DNA of 64,000 bases, taken from the NCBI RefSeq assembly GCF_022751215.1, contig NZ_JAICDG010000001.1, positions 2,170,001 through 2,234,000 on the forward strand, written 5' to 3'. This document shows positions 1-7,456 of this stretch, one piece after another. Origin of the DNA: Actinomadura terrae (GTDB taxonomy: Bacteria > Actinomycetota > Actinomycetes > Streptosporangiales > Streptosporangiaceae). Each line of letters starts with the position of its first letter. Within the stretch, counting starts at the first letter, position 1. Made by a program: the position numbers and the translations under genes. The notes under the pieces are model-generated. The model worked only from the letters and a program-made list of their open reading frames with translations, made no database searches and was not told the origin of the DNA.

Positions 1-274
1 TCGTCTCGATGTGGTTCAGGACGAGCTTGGCCAGGTCCGCGGCGAACGCGAACCGCAGGTCGCGGTTGCGCGGCTGCGGCACGACCAGCAGCGTCGCGTC
101 GTCGCGCGCGGCGCCGAGCATGACCGCGAGCGGCGCCGCCGCCTCGCCGGACAGCTTCAGCGGCACGAGCACCAGCGGCGCCTCCGCCAGATGGCAGTGC
201 CGGACGGTGGCCAGCGGCTCGGCCACCCCGGTCGCCGCCGCCCGCAGCCGCGCGAGAGAGGACAGCACGCTCAT
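1..274 (-). CDS. Unknown protein, N-terminal part only (runs off window edge)
   Basis: Only the first 91 codons are inside the window. The ATG at 274 follows a good ribosome site (GGGAGG about 7 nt upstream). The visible part is a soluble alpha/beta-looking segment with alternating hydrophobic stretches and a short VVPQPRNRDLRFAF stretch; I recognise no domain. It lies downstream of, and on the same strand as, the Cas4-like nuclease gene, separated by 190 bp that is mostly a 21-bp tandem repeat. It is probably the last visible gene of the same operon. No function can be assigned from this fragment. Confidence 0.6.
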   Translation of the reverse strand, partial: MSVLSSLARLRAAATGVAEPLATVRHCHLAEAPLVLVPLKLSGEAAAPLAVMLGAARDDATLLVVPQPRNRDLRFAFAADLAKLVLNHIET

Positions 275-326
275 CGCCCACCCCTCCCGACGGGGGCCAC
301 GAAGCCGCGCCCCGAGGAGGCGCGGC

Positions 327-473
327 GTGGAGCCGGGCTCGCGGGGCGGGGAGCCGAGGCCGCGCGGCGAGGAGCCGGGGCCGCGCGCCGTGGAGCCGAG
401 ATCACGCGGCGGAAAGCCGAAACCGCGGGGCGGGGAGCCGAGGTCGTGCGGCGGGGAGCCGAGGTCACGCGGC
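327..473. repeat. Seven tandem copies of a 21-bp GC-rich repeat
   Basis: Units begin at 327, 348, 369, 390, 411, 432 and 453, each exactly 21 bp. The shared core is close to GGAGCCGAGGTCGCGCGGC, with 2-6 differences between copies. The array fills most of the gap between the Cas4-like nuclease gene and the next gene, and its last unit covers the nuclease stop codon at 465-467. Units abut without spacers, so this is not a CRISPR array. 21 bp equals two helical turns, which would put every copy on one face of the helix. It may be a protein-binding array or simple slippage DNA. Confidence 0.85.
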
Positions 474-1571
474 GCCGCCCCGCGCCGCGAGCAGCGCCTC
501 GTCGCGGAGCCGGGCGGCGGCGCGGAGCTGCGCGGCGGTCTCGGCCAGGTCGTCGGACGGGTGCAGCGTGCCGTCGGCGAGCGCCAGCGCCGTGCCGATC
601 GTGTCGACGCCGCCGAGGTCGTCGCGGACCGAGCGGCCGAGCGCGCCCGTCGCCCCGCACGCGCGCGCCTCGTCCCGGCAGAAGAACGCCATCTCGCAGC
701 CCGCCATGCACTCGGGCGCGTACCGGGCCTCGACCGCGCGCACCGACGCGGCGAGCGCGTCGCCCGGCTCGAACGTCAGGTCGCCGGGCAGCTGCTCCAG
801 GATCACGTCGACCTTGGTGAGGCGCGCGAGCTGCCGCTCCAGGACGGCGAGCTGCGGCCGGACGTCCAGCGGCGTCGCCGTCGGACGGTTGGAGAAGTTC
901 TCCGGGCACACCAGGAACACCTCGTGCGACACGCGTGCGGGGTCGTGGCCCAGCTCGGCGGCCAGCCGCCGCAGCGCCAGCACGTACACCGCCGACTGCC
1001 GCGCCGCCGCCGCGACCTGCTCCGGCTCGGCCTGCCCGTCCACGACCGCGAACGACTTGATCTCGATGACGTGCAGGCGGCCCGCGACCTGGAACGCGAT
1101 CACGTCCGGCTCCAGGTAGGCGAGCTGCCCGGCGATCTCCAGGCGGAGCAGCGGATGGTCGAACAGCGTGCCCTCGCCGGTCTCCAGCGCGCGGGCCAGC
1201 AGCCGCCGCGTCCGGGTGTGCCGCAGCTCGCGCCCCTCGTTGCCCGCGACGACCTCCAGGTCGTCGTAGGCGACCTCCGCGACCTCCAGGCCGAGGCGCT
1301 CGCGCAGCAGCGTCAGCAGCTCCGCGCACCCGTCGGCCTTCACCTGCGCCTCGAACGCGTTCCCGCGCGTGATCGCGAACTGCGACTGGCCGAACGGCGC
1401 GGGGAACCCGAGGTGCCGCGCCACGGCGTCCTTGTCGACGCCCGCCGCGTCCATCAGACCGCGGCGGGCGCAGCCGGGATTGGCGGTCAGCGCGGCGATC
1501 GTGCGGGCGTCGTGGTTGCGCGGGGGAGCGTCGCCGCGCAGCCGGTCCAGGTCCGGCGCGGTCTCGGTCAT
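465..1571 (-). CDS. Cas4/AddB-like PD-(D/E)XK nuclease with predicted 4Fe-4S cluster
   Basis: 368 aa. The nuclease core shows Asp156 (LEPDVIAF) and Glu170-x-Lys172 (VIEIKSF), the PD...(D/E)XK pattern of RecB-family nucleases. One Cys near the N terminus (Cys34, NPGCARR) and a C-terminal Cys group (Cys288, Cys292, Cys298, Cys305) match the way Cas4 and AddB hold a 4Fe-4S cluster with one N-terminal and three C-terminal Cys. The start ATG overlaps the stop of the upstream gene (ATGA at 1568-1571), so the two are translationally coupled. No cas1, cas2 or CRISPR array is nearby, so this is not an ordinary CRISPR Cas4; a repair or defence role is inference. The nuclease fold is well supported; biological function is unknown. 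Confidence 0.75.
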   Translation of the reverse strand: MTETAPDLDRLRGDAPPRNHDARTIAALTANPGCARRGLMDAAGVDKDAVARHLGFPAPFGQSQFAITRGNAFEAQVKADGCAELLTLLRERLGLEVAEVAYDDLEVVAGNEGRELRHTRTRRLLARALETGEGTLFDHPLLRLEIAGQLAYLEPDVIAFQVAGRLHVIEIKSFAVVDGQAEPEQVAAAARQSAVYVLALRRLAAELGHDPARVSHEVFLVCPENFSNRPTATPLDVRPQLAVLERQLARLTKVDVILEQLPGDLTFEPGDALAASVRAVEARYAPECMAGCEMAFFCRDEARACGATGALGRSVRDDLGGVDTIGTALALADGTLHPSDDLAETAAQLRAAARLRDEALLAARGGAA

Positions 1572-2428
1572 CGGCCTCGTTCTCCAGGTGCGGCGCGTCG
1601 TCCGCCGGATTCGTGCAGGGCCCGCAGGCGGCTGCCGAACAGCCGCTCAGCGTCGTCGAGCCGGGTGCGGGCGCGCCCGGCGGCCGACGCGCGCAGCCGC
1701 CGGTCGGGTTCGCGGTGCACCTCGAGCTCCGCCCGCGCGGCCTCCGCCAGATCGGCCGGCTCGACTGTACCGACCGTACCGGTGACCGCACCGGGAATGT
1801 TGGACGCGAACCGCCACAGCAGCCGCCGCACGTCGGGGGAGGGCGTTCCCCGTCCGGCGTGCTCGGCGAGGCGGACCGCGCAGGTGAGGAAGTCGGTGCG
1901 CGGGCTCAGCGGCCCGACGATCCGCTGCTCCAGCGGCCAGGTGCTCACGGTCAGCAGGCCGCGGGCGGGCGCGAGCAGGTCGGCGGTCAGCGCCGCGCAC
2001 AGGTAGTAGGGCCGCGCGTACGGCGCGGTGCGGAACGAGCGCTCCTCGTCGCGGCGCAGGCTCGTCAGGCGGCTCCCCGCGATCTCGCCGGGGAAGAACG
2101 CCGCGTACACCGACCCGATCAGCTTCGGCGCGGCGGGCGCGCCGAGCAGCGTCAGCGCCTGGTGGACCTGCTCCCGGACGGGCAGCAGCCCACGGGCGGC
2201 CTGCTCGCGCTCGGCGGACGGTTCCGCGCTCTCGGTGTCCGCGCTCTCGGCGTCGGCGTCGCCGAGGACGGCGTCGTCCCACTGCCGCTCGGCCAGTCGG
2301 AGGTCGGCGCGCAGGTCGCGGGCGCCCTGCCGGTCACCGGTCGCCACCGCGCGCCGGACGGCGGCGCGCAGCTCGGCGATGCGCGCCTCCAGCGCGTCGG
2401 GGGTCGGGACACCGGGGGGCCGGGGCAT
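1568..2428 (-). CDS. Unknown protein with N-terminal coiled coil and winged-helix-like domain
   Basis: 286 aa from the ATG at 2428; a TTG 30 nt upstream is possible but would add a Cys-rich tail. Residues 10-60 are charged, helical and likely coiled coil. Residues 80-140 (REQVHQAL, PAAPKLIGSVYAAFF, SLRRDEERSF) have the spacing of a winged helix; the second half is all-alpha and ends basic. It is the first gene of a set ending with the Cas4-like nuclease, which it overlaps by 4 nt. Its promoter region carries three phased direct repeats. I infer DNA binding and partnership with the nuclease, but do not recognise a named family. Confidence 0.55.
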   Translation of the reverse strand: MPRPPGVPTPDALEARIAELRAAVRRAVATGDRQGARDLRADLRLAERQWDDAVLGDADAESADTESAEPSAEREQAARGLLPVREQVHQALTLLGAPAAPKLIGSVYAAFFPGEIAGSRLTSLRRDEERSFRTAPYARPYYLCAALTADLLAPARGLLTVSTWPLEQRIVGPLSPRTDFLTCAVRLAEHAGRGTPSPDVRRLLWRFASNIPGAVTGTVGTVEPADLAEAARAELEVHREPDRRLRASAAGRARTRLDDAERLFGSRLRALHESGGRRAAPGERGR

Positions 2429-2448
2429 GCGGGCGACAGTACAGCAGC

Positions 2449-2474
2449 TTCCAGACAATTCCAGCGTTTTCCAG
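2449..2474 (-). promoter_or_regulatory. Three CTGGAA direct repeats at exact 10-bp spacing
   Basis: Read on the minus strand, CTGGAA occurs at 2474-2469, 2464-2459 and 2454-2449, exactly 10 bp apart, just upstream of the ATG at 2428, with a weaker CTGTAC continuing the phase. Helically phased direct repeats are typical operator sites for cooperatively binding regulators. No binding protein is known; the operon's own winged-helix-like product is one candidate. Confidence 0.4.
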
Positions 2475-2537
2475 CGACACGGCGAGTCGTCCGGAATCCG
2501 CCGGGCCGGGGGGTGAGTGCCGGGGTCGGGTGCCGGG

Positions 2538-2921
2538 TCAGGTGCGCGCGTCGCGGCGCAGCGGATGCGTCTCCGGGACCTCGACGACGACGATGCGCAC
2601 GCCGTCCGGGTCCTCGATCCACATCTCGACCAGGCCCCACGGCTCCTCGCGCGGCTCCCGGACGATCGGCACGCCCGCCGCCGCGAGCCGCCCGTGCTCG
2701 GCCCGCACGTCCCTGACCTGGAGCCAGAGCATCACGCCCGCGCCGCCCGCGCCGTGCCCCGACACCTCCAGGAACCCCGGGCCGAGGAAGAACACGACGC
2801 CGGGCGCGTCGGCCGGGCCGAACTCGCGGTACACCGCGAGCCCCAGGACGTCGCGGTAGAACGCCTGGGTGCGTCGCGGATCGGGCGGGCGGAGCAGGAC
2901 GCGGCTGCTGAGGACCTCCAT
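2538..2921 (-). CDS. VOC-family (glyoxalase/bleomycin-resistance fold) protein
   Basis: 127 aa, the usual length of a single-domain vicinal oxygen chelate protein. The sequence shows the paired beta-alpha-beta-beta-beta modules: an N-terminal RRTQAFYRDVLGL helix typical of the family, and a C-terminal MWIEDPDGVRIVVVEV strand pair with the conserved DPDG turn. Such proteins bind a metal or act as lyases, dioxygenases or resistance binders; the substrate cannot be told from sequence. It sits on the minus strand after the beta-hydroxyacid dehydrogenase gene with a 35-bp gap, so the two may be co-transcribed. Confidence 0.8.
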   Translation of the reverse strand: MEVLSSRVLLRPPDPRRTQAFYRDVLGLAVYREFGPADAPGVVFFLGPGFLEVSGHGAGGAGVMLWLQVRDVRAEHGRLAAAGVPIVREPREEPWGLVEMWIEDPDGVRIVVVEVPETHPLRRDART

Positions 2922-2956
2922 GCCCCCATCCTCGCCCCGGAGGGGGCCGGGGGGAA

Positions 2957-3823
2957 TCAGCCGCCGAAGCTCGCGTGGTAGGTCGCGGACATGTCCTCGT
3001 CGCCGTGCCCCTGCGCCAGCGCGCGGCGGAACCGCTCGCCCGCCGCGTCGTTGAGGTCGACGCGCACGTTCCCGGACGCGGCCGCCTCATGGATCAGCCG
3101 CGTGTCCTTCTCGGCGTTGCGGACGGCGAAGCTCGTCGTGTAGTCGTCGGCGAGGATCGACTTCAGCTTGGCCTGGAGGTAGGGGCTGTCCATCGGGCCG
3201 CCGGTCACGACCTCGCCGAACAGCGCCGGGTCGAGGCCGAGGCCCCGGGCGAGCGCGAGCGACTCGGCGACGATCGAGGTCATGGAGATGCCGTAGCTCA
3301 CCGCGGCGAGCTTGAGCTTGGACGCCGCGCCGCCCGCGCCGTCCTCGTCCAGCCACAGCGTCTTCGATCCGACGGCGTCGAACACCGGCGCCAGCGTGGG
3401 ACGGACGTCCTGCGGCCCGGCGGCGAGGATCACCAACTTCCCCTGCTCGGCGGGCTGCCGGGTGCCCTGGACGGGCGCGTCCACGAACGTGAGGCCGTGC
3501 TCGGCGGCGAACCCGGCCAGCCTGTCCAGCGGGCCGATGCCAACCGTGCTCATCTGCGCCCAGACCTGGCCCGGACGCAGCGACGGCGCCGCGTCCGCCA
3601 TCGCGGCGAGGACGGTCTCGCCGTCGCTCAGCATCGTGATCACGACGTCGGCGCCGGCGACGGCCTCGGCGGGCGTCCCGGCGACCGTGGCGCCGTCCGC
3701 GGCGAGCGGCTCGGCCCGCGACCGGGTCCTGTTCCACACCGTGAGCCGGTGCCCCGCCTTGAGCAGGTTGCGGCCCATCGCCGCCCCCATGATCCCGGTG
3801 CCCAGCAGCGCGACGTTGCTCAT
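2957..3823 (-). CDS. NAD(P)-dependent beta-hydroxyacid dehydrogenase family oxidoreductase
   Basis: 288 aa. The N terminus carries the Rossmann fingerprint GTGIMGAAMGRNL (about residues 6-18), followed by the family substrate-binding stretch FVDAPVQGTRQPAEQGKL and a C-terminal helical domain. This is the layout of 3-hydroxyisobutyrate dehydrogenase and glyoxylate/succinic semialdehyde reductases. The usual catalytic Lys region reads GGAASKLKLAAV, where Lys is retained. The chosen ATG at 3823 has GGGAG upstream and starts directly at the Rossmann strand; a longer start at 3853 is less likely. It follows a TetR gene on the same strand by 76 bp and may be under its control. Confidence 0.82.
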   Translation of the reverse strand: MSNVALLGTGIMGAAMGRNLLKAGHRLTVWNRTRSRAEPLAADGATVAGTPAEAVAGADVVITMLSDGETVLAAMADAAPSLRPGQVWAQMSTVGIGPLDRLAGFAAEHGLTFVDAPVQGTRQPAEQGKLVILAAGPQDVRPTLAPVFDAVGSKTLWLDEDGAGGAASKLKLAAVSYGISMTSIVAESLALARGLGLDPALFGEVVTGGPMDSPYLQAKLKSILADDYTTSFAVRNAEKDTRLIHEAAASGNVRVDLNDAAGERFRRALAQGHGDEDMSATYHASFGG

Positions 3824-3899
3824 CTCTCCCACTCCCTTTTCTTGACCGATCATTACATTTTCAGGAACCGCATCGTGGCATGCGCGGCCCGGGGCGTCC

Positions 3900-4490
3900 C
3901 TACCCAGGAAGCGGCAGGGCTCGCAGCGCGGCGTCGACCACCGCGACGAGGCGGCGCCGGTCGGCCCCCGCCTTGCCCAGAACGCGAAGGCCCTGGATGG
4001 TCGTGGTGACGAAGTCGGCGAGCGCGGTCACGTCGGCGTCCTGGGGGAGCTCGCCCCGCTCGCGGCCCTTCCGCAGCGCGGCCTCGACGAGTTCGGCGAT
4101 CCGGTCCAGGGAACCGCCGACGATACGCGCGGCGACCGCGTCGCCCGGGAGCCGCTCCACCGCCGTGTTCGTCATCAGGCACCCCCGCCGCTCCGGGTCG
4201 CCGACCGTGTCGTCGACCAGCGCGAGCAGCAGGTGGCGCAGCACCTCGCGGACGGGCTCGTCCCGGTCGAGCCGCACCGCCATCAGCGCGCCCGACTTCG
4301 TCGCGTAGTGCCGCAGCGCCGCCTCGTACAGGCCGTCCTTGCTGCCGAACGCCGCGTACAGCGAGCCCCGGCCGATCCCGGTGGCCTCCACGAGGTCCTG
4401 GATCGAGGTCGCCTCGTACCCCCGGCCGCGGAAGACCTCGGTGGCGGCGGCGACGGCCGCCTCGGTGTCGAACTCCCTGGCACGTGCCAT
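3900..4490 (-). CDS. TetR-family transcriptional regulator
   Basis: 196 aa, normal TetR length. An N-terminal helix-turn-helix (about residues 10-55: ATEVFRGRGYEATSIQDLVEATGI..GSLYAAFGSKDGLYEAAL) is followed by a helical ligand domain of the type found in quinone/organic-ligand TetRs (RGCLMTNTAVE). The ATG at 4490 is preferred over one at 4508 because a perfect inverted repeat and a good promoter lie immediately upstream and imply near-leaderless transcription. Likely represses itself and perhaps the downstream oxidoreductase and VOC genes. Confidence 0.85.
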   Translation of the reverse strand: MARAREFDTEAAVAAATEVFRGRGYEATSIQDLVEATGIGRGSLYAAFGSKDGLYEAALRHYATKSGALMAVRLDRDEPVREVLRHLLLALVDDTVGDPERRGCLMTNTAVERLPGDAVAARIVGGSLDRIAELVEAALRKGRERGELPQDADVTALADFVTTTIQGLRVLGKAGADRRRLVAVVDAALRALPLPG

Positions 4491-4494
4491 ACCG

Positions 4495-4522
4495 CAGACG
4501 TTAGCCATTTCTGGAACGTCTG
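4495..4522. promoter_or_regulatory. Probable TetR operator overlapping the promoter
   Basis: CAGACGTT at 4495-4502 and AACGTCTG at 4515-4522 form a perfect 8-bp inverted repeat with a 12-bp centre. On the minus strand a -35 TTGACC (4527-4522), an 18-bp spacer and a -10 TAACGT (4503-4498) overlap it, placing the transcription start at about the ATG (4490). Binding of the TetR dimer here would block both promoter elements. Confidence 0.65.
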
Positions 4523-4543
4523 GTCAAATTGGTGTCGCGGGCG

Positions 4544-5596
4544 CTAGCCGAAGGCCGGGTGCTCGTCCGCGCTCACGAAGGCCTCGGTGTAGGGCGCGGC
4601 GAACACCTCCAGCGTGCGGTCGAGCTGCGCCGACCACCAGGCGACCAGCGCCGCCTGCCCGCGCTCGCCGGCGCCGTCCGCGCCGAGGTAGCGGTGCCGC
4701 AGCGGCGCGACGTCGCAGAGCCGCTCCCACCACTCCCGGTGGACGGCCGCCTGGATCTGCCCCTCGTCCAGCGGGAACGTCGCGCGGTGGCCCCGCACGA
4801 ACGCCTGGGCGCGGTCGAGGTCGAGGCCCCGCTCGTCCTCGCACGCGAACAGCCGCGCCGCCGCCCGGACGACCTCGCCCGCGACCGGCCCGGTGGTCAG
4901 CGCGTCCCAGCCGAGAACGGCGGTCACGTTTCCGGACCCGCCGTAGCGCAGGTTCTCCGCGTGGAACGCGCCGTGCAGGTGGCCGACCGTGCTGACCTCC
5001 ATCTCCGGCGGCTGGTGCCCGGCGAACTCGGTGAGCAGCGCGTGCCGCTCGCGCAGCCGCCGCGCGGTCAGCGCGTCGAAGTCGGTGCCGTCCCCGGGGA
5101 TGGCCTCCAGCATCGCCTCGACGGCTGCGGCGGCCTCCGCGGCGCGCGGCGTCGGCACCAGCATGCTCTGCTGGACGGGAGGGGTCGAGCGGTCGAGTTC
5201 GGCGTGCAGCCGTCCGAGGAGCCCGCCGAGCGCCTCGCACTGCCCGAACGTCAGCTCCAGCCCGCCGCGCACGCGTCCGGCGACCCACGGGTACAGCACG
5301 AAGCTCCGCCCGGACGCGGTGACGAGCGTCCGGCCGCCGCGAGCGGGGACGGGCGCGAGGACCGGCAGGCCCGCCGCGTCCAGCGCCCCGGTGACCGCGT
5401 GCCGGAACAGCACGCGCCTGCGGTCGGGATGCTCGTACTCCTTCAGGAAGTACGACCCCTGGGCGGTGTCGACCCGCATGCAGCGGTGCCCGGGGCCGGG
5501 GGACACGGCGTCCGGGTCGCCGATCTCCCAGCGGCGCAGCAGCCGTGGCGGCGGCTCGGTCTCAGCCTGGGTGTCAGCACTGCGTGATGTCGGCAC
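4544..5596 (-). CDS. APH/CHK-fold protein lacking catalytic Asp residues (putative pseudokinase)
   Basis: About 350 aa from a GTG at 5596; the frame stays open to 5794 but that extension is low-complexity. The aminoglycoside/choline-kinase fold is clear: an ATP-Lys strand (SYFLKEYEH), a hinge (FVLYPWVAGRV), and a catalytic loop reading HLHGAFHAENL. In this family the loop is normally HGDxHxxN; here Asp is replaced by Ala210. The metal-binding Asp of the following strand (normally IDW/IDF) is Gly229 (VLGWDAL). Both substitutions are unambiguous in the nucleotides. The protein may bind nucleotide without phosphotransfer or use altered chemistry. No operon partner is evident. Confidence 0.7.
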   Translation of the reverse strand: MPTSRSADTQAETEPPPRLLRRWEIGDPDAVSPGPGHRCMRVDTAQGSYFLKEYEHPDRRRVLFRHAVTGALDAAGLPVLAPVPARGGRTLVTASGRSFVLYPWVAGRVRGGLELTFGQCEALGGLLGRLHAELDRSTPPVQQSMLVPTPRAAEAAAAVEAMLEAIPGDGTDFDALTARRLRERHALLTEFAGHQPPEMEVSTVGHLHGAFHAENLRYGGSGNVTAVLGWDALTTGPVAGEVVRAAARLFACEDERGLDLDRAQAFVRGHRATFPLDEGQIQAAVHREWWERLCDVAPLRHRYLGADGAGERGQAALVAWWSAQLDRTLEVFAAPYTEAFVSADEHPAFG

Positions 5597-5862
5597 CTCG
5601 GCACCTCGGCGTCGTCGGTCGGGACATCGGACGGGCTCTCGGTCGGGCTCGGCCGGGCTCTCGGACGGGCATGGGGACTGGTCGAACGGATGTTCCCACG
5701 ATGACGCTACACGCCCGGACGTCCACCGCGAAAGGGAAACGCCCGTCCCGTGGGCGTTCCCGGCCTCCGCCGGTGGCTCTTGACCGGCTTGCACGCTGGT
5801 GGGCGATGTCTTCCGGCTCGGCCGAATGTTCGCCGACTCCGCGCGATCAATACGCTGTCCGG

Positions 5863-6297
5863 ATGAGCGACGCGGCGGAGGTGGCGCGGCGATGCGCCGA
5901 GACGATGTACGCGCGGGACCGGGTGGCGCAGGACCTCGCGATGCGGATCGCCGAGGTCGCGCCCGGGCGGGCCCGGCTGCGGATGACGGTCGGCGACACG
6001 ATGGTGAACGGCTTCGGGATCGCCCACGGCGGCTACATCTTCCTGCTCGCCGACACCGCGTTCGCCTACGCGTGCAACACCCACGACGCGGTGACGGTCG
6101 CGGCGGCCGCGGACGTGGTGTTCGTCGCCCCGGCCCGCGCCGGCGACCTGCTGGAGGCGACCGCCGAGGAACGCGTCCGCTACGGCCGCAGCGGCGTGTA
6201 CGACGTGACGGTGCGCCGCGTCCCGGACGGCGAGGTCATCGCGGAGTTCCGCGGCGGCAGCCGCACCCGCGACGAACGCGTCCTGAACGACGCCTGA
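5863..6297 (+). CDS. paaI: PaaI-type hotdog-fold acyl-CoA thioesterase
   Basis: 144 aa, one hotdog domain. The characteristic NGFGIAHGGYIFLLADTAFAYA helix (HGG at about residues 52-54, Asp near 61) matches hydroxyphenylacetyl-CoA thioesterase PaaI, and the C-terminal strands (GDLLEATAEE, GVYDVTV) complete the fold. PaaI releases CoA from dead-end aryl-CoA intermediates of phenylacetate degradation. No other paa gene is in the window, so the substrate could be another acyl-CoA. The ATG at 5863 has TACGCT a few nt upstream, suggesting leaderless transcription. Confidence 0.83.
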   Translation: MSDAAEVARRCAETMYARDRVAQDLAMRIAEVAPGRARLRMTVGDTMVNGFGIAHGGYIFLLADTAFAYACNTHDAVTVAAAADVVFVAPARAGDLLEATAEERVRYGRSGVYDVTVRRVPDGEVIAEFRGGSRTRDERVLNDA

Positions 6298-6299
6298 CC

Positions 6300-6523
6300 G
6301 CCCGCTCCGCCACGCGCCGCGTCCACCACGAGGACGGCACGACGGCCGCACGCCCTCGCCCTGGATCGCCGACTCCCTCGACACCGGATGCCGCGTCCAC
6401 GACGAGGACCGGCCCGGCAGCCCCACCGCCCTCACCCTTGGGAGGGTGACGGCATCGCCGAATCCCTCGGCACCGCACGTTTCGCGGCGCGCCCTGGGAC
6501 GCGCCGTCGGTCTCGGCCTGTGG
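6300..6523. other. Short intergenic region with a diverged ~75-bp duplication
   Basis: Two related segments lie between the convergent paaI and XRE genes: GCCGCGTCCACCACGAGGAC near 6318 and GCCGCGTCCACGACGAGGAC near 6391, each followed by a related stretch with CGCCGA..CCCTCG.CACCG. There is no credible gene here. The DUF397 partner that usually accompanies a DUF5753 regulator is absent from this gap. Confidence 0.45.
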
Positions 6524-7456
6524 TCAGAGCTGGTTCAGGATGGCGTTCAGGTGGCGCGTCGTGTCGTCGGGGCGCGCGGCGGTGATGCACAGGTTGTTCA
6601 TCGCGCGCATGTAGGTGTCGACGTCGGTGGGCTTGTCGAGGTAGAGCGCGCTGGTGAGCTGCTCCAGGTACACGACGTCCGACAGGCCCGGTTCGGCGAA
6701 CCGCAGGATGGTGAACGGACCACCGGCCGCGGCGTGGCCGCCCGCGCCGAACGGGACGAGCTGGAGCGTGACGTTCGGCAGCTCCGACATCTCGATCAGA
6801 TGGCGGAGCTGGCGCCGCATCACCGCGCGCCCGCCGAGCGGCCGCCGCACGACCGCCTCGTCCAGGACGGCCCACAGTGTCGGCGCTCCGGGCGAGGTGA
6901 ACCGCTCCTGGCGGGTCGTGCGGACCTGCACGCGCCGCTCGACCTCCTCCTCGGAGGCGTCGGAGAAGCCGAGGCGCACGACCGCGCGCGCGTAGTCCTC
7001 GGTCTGCAACAGTCCCGGGACGAACTGCAACTCGTAGGTGCGCAGCAGCGACGCCGCCTCCTCCAGGCCGAGGTAGACCTCGAACCAGCTCGGCAGGACG
7101 TCGCCGTACCGGTGCCACCAGCCCGGGGTGTTGGCCTCCTTGGCCAGCTCCAGCAGGGTCGCGCGGTCGCCGGGGTCGGTCACGCCGTAGAGCGTGAGCA
7201 GGTCGGCGACGTCGCGCTCCTTGAAGCCGACGCGGCCCAGCTCCATGCGGCTGATCTTGGAGTGCGAGCCGCGGATCTCATACCCGGCCTGCTCGGTGGA
7301 GATGCCGCGCGCCTCCCGGAGCCGCCGCAGCTGCGCGCCGAGCAGGATGCGCAGCACCGTGGGCCCGCCGCGCCGGGGATAGTCGATCAGCCGTCCGGCC
7401 GGATCGCTCTCGGCCGAAGGTGTGTGTGCAGCTGAATCCTGGGGCAAAGGGGTCAC
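6524..7456 (-). CDS. XRE-family regulator with DUF5753 (Scr1-type)
   Basis: 310 aa. An N-terminal helix-turn-helix (about residues 40-95: LGAQLRRLREARGIS..QAGYEIRGSHSKISRMELGR) is followed by a C-terminal DUF5753 domain (WWHRYGDVLPSWFEVYLGLEEAA, LQFVPGLLQTEDYARAVV), a layout abundant in mycelial actinomycetes and often paired with a small DUF397 protein. No DUF397 gene is found on either side. The start is a GTG at 7456; upstream a TAACAT -10 lies near 7500. These regulators affect development and antibiotic production in Streptomyces; the target here is unknown. Confidence 0.88.
   Translation of the reverse strand: MTPLPQDSAAHTPSAESDPAGRLIDYPRRGGPTVLRILLGAQLRRLREARGISTEQAGYEIRGSHSKISRMELGRVGFKERDVADLLTLYGVTDPGDRATLLELAKEANTPGWWHRYGDVLPSWFEVYLGLEEAASLLRTYELQFVPGLLQTEDYARAVVRLGFSDASEEEVERRVQVRTTRQERFTSPGAPTLWAVLDEAVVRRPLGGRAVMRRQLRHLIEMSELPNVTLQLVPFGAGGHAAAGGPFTILRFAEPGLSDVVYLEQLTSALYLDKPTDVDTYMRAMNNLCITAARPDDTTRHLNAILNQL

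Noticed and set aside
9..2006. Long open frames antisense to the nuclease operon (+ strand, Arg/Gly-rich)
   Set aside because: They mirror the GC-biased third positions of the real minus-strand genes and show no domain; the minus-strand frames carry motifs and start-stop overlaps.
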